Part shown: piece by piece, positions 58,056 to 64,000 of the stretch
Numbering within the stretch: position 1 is the stretch's first letter
Layout of the letters: every line of letters starts with the position of its first letter
DNA from: Bacillus sp. FJAT-29814
GTDB taxonomy: Bacteria; Bacillota; Bacilli; Bacillales; Cytobacillaceae
Assembly: GCF_001510715.1 (NCBI RefSeq)
Contig: NZ_LMTJ01000004.1
Span: 124,001 to 188,000, forward strand
DNA length: 64,000 nt
Reading direction: 5' to 3'
The notes under the pieces: generated by a model
The model's database searches: none
What the model saw: the letters and a program-made list of their open reading frames with translations, nothing else
What the model was told of the DNA's origin: nothing
Program-made: the position numbers and the translations under genes

Positions 58056-58609
58056 CAAGCCAAACCAGTTAAAATTTGAATTCTATTCGCCGCAAAATTT
58101 GCTATTTTTTTGCCCTTGTGAGCTCGCTCACAAAAGGGTGGAAAACTAGAGAATTTTGCAATCTGAAGCGGTATCTGAAGCGCAATGTGTGTAGGCACAT
58201 GGCACTAAAATTCAAATTTTCACTATCCTTGTCAAGAGACAAAAGCCTCCCACCCCTGAGCATTTGTGCAGCAAATGCGAATTGCCCTATGTACATGCTA
58301 AAAAATTCGGATACCTTACTACTATAATAACAAACCGTCAACCCTGTCAGTGAGAATTGTTAATATTTGTTCATAATTTCACGTGTCTTTTTTTAAAAAC
58401 AAAACCAAAACGTCGGGAAAAAGCCGCCGTACACCAATTTCACCGAGAAAAGCGTTCGTCACACCCAACCCTTCACCCTACAATTTTATTCAGCAGCACT
58501 CAATTCATTCAAAATAACGCAAAACTGGTCCAAAACTCACAGAACTTGGCCGCGCGGCTGACCTCATAGCACCCCTTTCTACTTTCTTTGATCAAAGTTG
58601 TGGATGATT
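58056..58609. other. Long gap between atp and nuo operons
   Basis: No convincing gene. It contains a near-perfect hairpin TTGTGAGC-TC-GCTCACAA (58114-58131), a smaller hairpin GCATTTG..CAAATGC near 58260, and on the minus strand TTGACG near 58335 resembling a -35. A regulatory RNA or long leader is possible but unsupported. Frames of 70-83 codons on both strands lack ribosome sites. Confidence 0.45.
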
Positions 58610-58722
58610 CTTGTCATTTTACGAATATTATTGGTCAGAATGCAACATTTATTGGTCACTTCAACAAATTTATTGGTCGCTTTAACAAGTTTTCTGGTCA
58701 GATTCCCGATTATTATGGTCAA
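58610..58722 (-). repeat. 21-bp tandem array, motif TTTATTGGTC (complement of GACCAATAAA)
   Basis: TTGGTC or a one-base variant starts at 58631, 58652, 58673, 58694 and 58715, exactly 21 bases apart, with a weaker unit (CTTGTC) near 58610. On the minus strand, the direction of the atp operon upstream, it reads GACCAATAAA, the same sense orientation as the array at 5539 after the amino-acid transporter. Confidence 0.85.
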
Positions 58723-58739
58723 TCAGTCCAACAACACAA

Positions 58740-58783
58740 AAAACCCCTCCAGCCGACTCCAAAAAGCCAGCCAAAGGGGTTTT
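58740..58783 (-). terminator. Terminator of the atp operon
   Basis: AAAACCCCT (58740-58748) pairs with AGGGGTTTT (58775-58783); the minus strand continues with TTTTT. 37 bases beyond atpC. Confidence 0.85.
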
Positions 58784-58819
58784 CCTATAAACTCGGTTGC
58801 CCGAGCAAAAATTTAGAAA

Positions 58820-59227
<408 letters not shown>

Positions 59228-59245
59228 TTACCCTCCCTGACAGGA

Positions 59246-60691
<1,446 letters not shown>

Positions 60692-60751
60692 TTAAAACCA
60701 AACCTGTATAGTAAAAACGAACATTTATTTTTCAAAAATCATTGTCCAGCT

Positions 60752-61615
<864 letters not shown>

Positions 61616-61705
61616 TCACCACCCTCATTTAAAGAAATGTTGGGCTCGGGGAACGACGCGAATACGCAATCGCCCACCCAAAGCCATTCTAAAAATTAGA
61701 CTCTA

Positions 61706-63229
<1,524 letters not shown>

Positions 63230-63238
63230 CTATGATTC

Positions 63239-63775
63239 TTAGCCTAACAATTTTCTTTCAAGACGGTCTAACTTGCCACGCAATGACCCGTCATATATAC
63301 GATTTCCGATGCGAAGCTTTAAGCCTCCGAGCAACTCGGAATCCACGTAGTTTTCAATCTTCAGTGAGCTCTTGCCAATTTTTGCAGCAAAAACAGCCGA
63401 TAATGCCTGGCGTTCCGCGTCAGAAAGCGGACGAGTGCTTGTCACTTCAGCCTCGGCAATACCCAGTTCCTGATTGGCCAGCTCAATGTATTCGTTTGCC
63501 ACATTGACGATTTCGCCTTCACGGTGGCGGTCAATCAAAATCAACAAAGTATTTAACACATACTGATTAACTGCTGCAAATGCCTGCGTCACAATCTCTT
63601 TTTTCTTATCAATCGTAAGCTTGGAAGATTTCAAGACAGCATTTAGCTCCGGTGTGTATTGGAGGACTTCCTTAACAACACGAAGCTCCGCCTCTAACTC
63701 AGTCAGAAGCCGCTGTTCTTTGGCGATTTGTAAAAGAGCAAGCGCATAGCGTTTTGCTACCATCGAGCTGCTCAT
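63239..63775 (-). CDS. atpH: F1Fo ATP synthase delta subunit
   Basis: 178 residues. OSCP/delta fold: [17 protein letters not shown] near the N-terminus and [20 protein letters not shown] at the end. Its start overlaps the atpF stop by four bases. It joins the peripheral stalk to F1. Confidence 0.95.
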   Translation of the reverse strand: MSSSMVAKRYALALLQIAKEQRLLTELEAELRVVKEVLQYTPELNAVLKSSKLTIDKKKEIVTQAFAAVNQYVLNTLLILIDRHREGEIVNVANEYIELANQELGIAEAEVTSTRPLSDAERQALSAVFAAKIGKSSLKIENYVDSELLGGLKLRIGNRIYDGSLRGKLDRLERKLLG

Positions 63776-64000
63776 CGGATATCTCCCGCCTCTTGAATGT
63801 ATTCGTTAATGAGTTTATCTTGGTCGGCTGCATTCAATTCTTTCTCAATTACCTTAGAGGCAACCAAAATTGAAAGATGAGCCACTTGTTCGCGAATCGC
63901 TGCAACTGCTTTTTCCTTCTGCTGCTCGATTTCAAGCTTCGCGCCCTCTTTCAAGCGCTCTGCTTCTGCACGGGCGGCGGCAATGATTTCTTCACGCTGC
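63772..64000 (-). CDS. atpF: F1Fo ATP synthase b subunit, partial
   Basis: C-terminal 75 residues; the start lies beyond the right edge. A continuous charged helix ([20 protein letters not shown], then [20 protein letters not shown]) is typical of the peripheral-stalk subunit b. It would be preceded by atpE and atpB outside the window. Confidence 0.93.
   Translation of the reverse strand, partial: QREEIIAAARAEAERLKEGAKLEIEQQKEKAVAAIREQVAHLSILVASKVIEKELNAADQDKLINEYIQEAGDIR

Noticed and set aside
58102-58341. 79-codon minus-strand frame in the atp-nuo gap
   Set aside because: No ribosome site and no recognisable features; probably chance in A/T-rich DNA.

Overview
The window is a chromosomal segment of a spore-forming Bacillaceae bacterium. 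It resembles the Neobacillus/Mesobacillus/Cytobacillus or Bacillus cereus side of the family more than B. subtilis; the species cannot be fixed by reading alone. The reasons are strong AGGAGG-type ribosome sites, sporulation genes (spoIID, spoIIQ, spoIIID), the murA-ywmB-ywzB / spoIIID-mbl / fabZ neighbourhood known from B. subtilis, a nuo complex-I operon next to the atp operon, and a B. cereus-type sigma-B module.

Layout. 1-2940: accessory genes on the minus strand (a possible toxin-antitoxin pair, a secreted coiled-coil/3D-domain wall protein, a small remnant of an Rpn-type nuclease, an unknown protein). 3000-5740: a polar amino-acid ABC importer behind a structured leader with its own terminator. 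5818-11231: a two-component system plus a MacB/FtsX-type ABC transporter with a likely response-regulator operator. 11600-18900: ssb, ywpF, fabZ, an EpuA-like gene, mbl, spoIIID, a RibD/DHFR-like reductase and an alkyltransferase-like protein. 19200-29120: a class B penicillin-binding protein with a MecA-type N-terminal domain, a candidate small RNA, spoIIQ, a VanZ-like protein, a NERD-domain protein, spoIID, murA, ywmB and ywzB. 29300-45850: a general-stress island. It holds rsbV-rsbW-sigB-rsbY, a Dps protein and the hybrid kinase/methyltransferase pair rsbK-rsbM, surrounded by small stress genes; eight sigma-B promoters can be read by eye. 45900-46920: a decayed GGDEF gene and an unknown membrane protein. 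47285-57970: an 11-subunit nuoA-N operon lacking nuoEFG, with a 300-residue Ala/Lys-rich extension on NuoC. 58820-64000: atpF(partial)-H-A-G-D-C.

How the genes work together. The atp and nuo operons are the respiratory/energy block. The mur, mbl, fabZ, PBP and spo genes are the envelope/sporulation block. In the stress island, RsbK would signal to the PP2C phosphatase RsbY, which dephosphorylates RsbV. RsbV then frees sigma-B from RsbW, and RsbM would methylate RsbK. The neighbouring sigma-B promoters drive the output genes.

The most unusual signal is not a gene. Thirteen gene boundaries carry degenerate short tandem arrays, most with a motif of their own. Five have a period of 20-21 bp, five have units of about 47-53 bp built from inverted arms, and others have periods of 39, about 37 and about 26 bp. 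One array re-uses the 3' end of sigB, one re-uses a sigma-B -35 element, and a related 33-bp array sits in frame inside the ATP-binding domain of the kinase. A second, separate dispersed palindromic element (core GGTGTCAGGCACC) occurs six times, once inside the nuo operon. No tRNA, rRNA, CRISPR array, IS element or prophage was seen.
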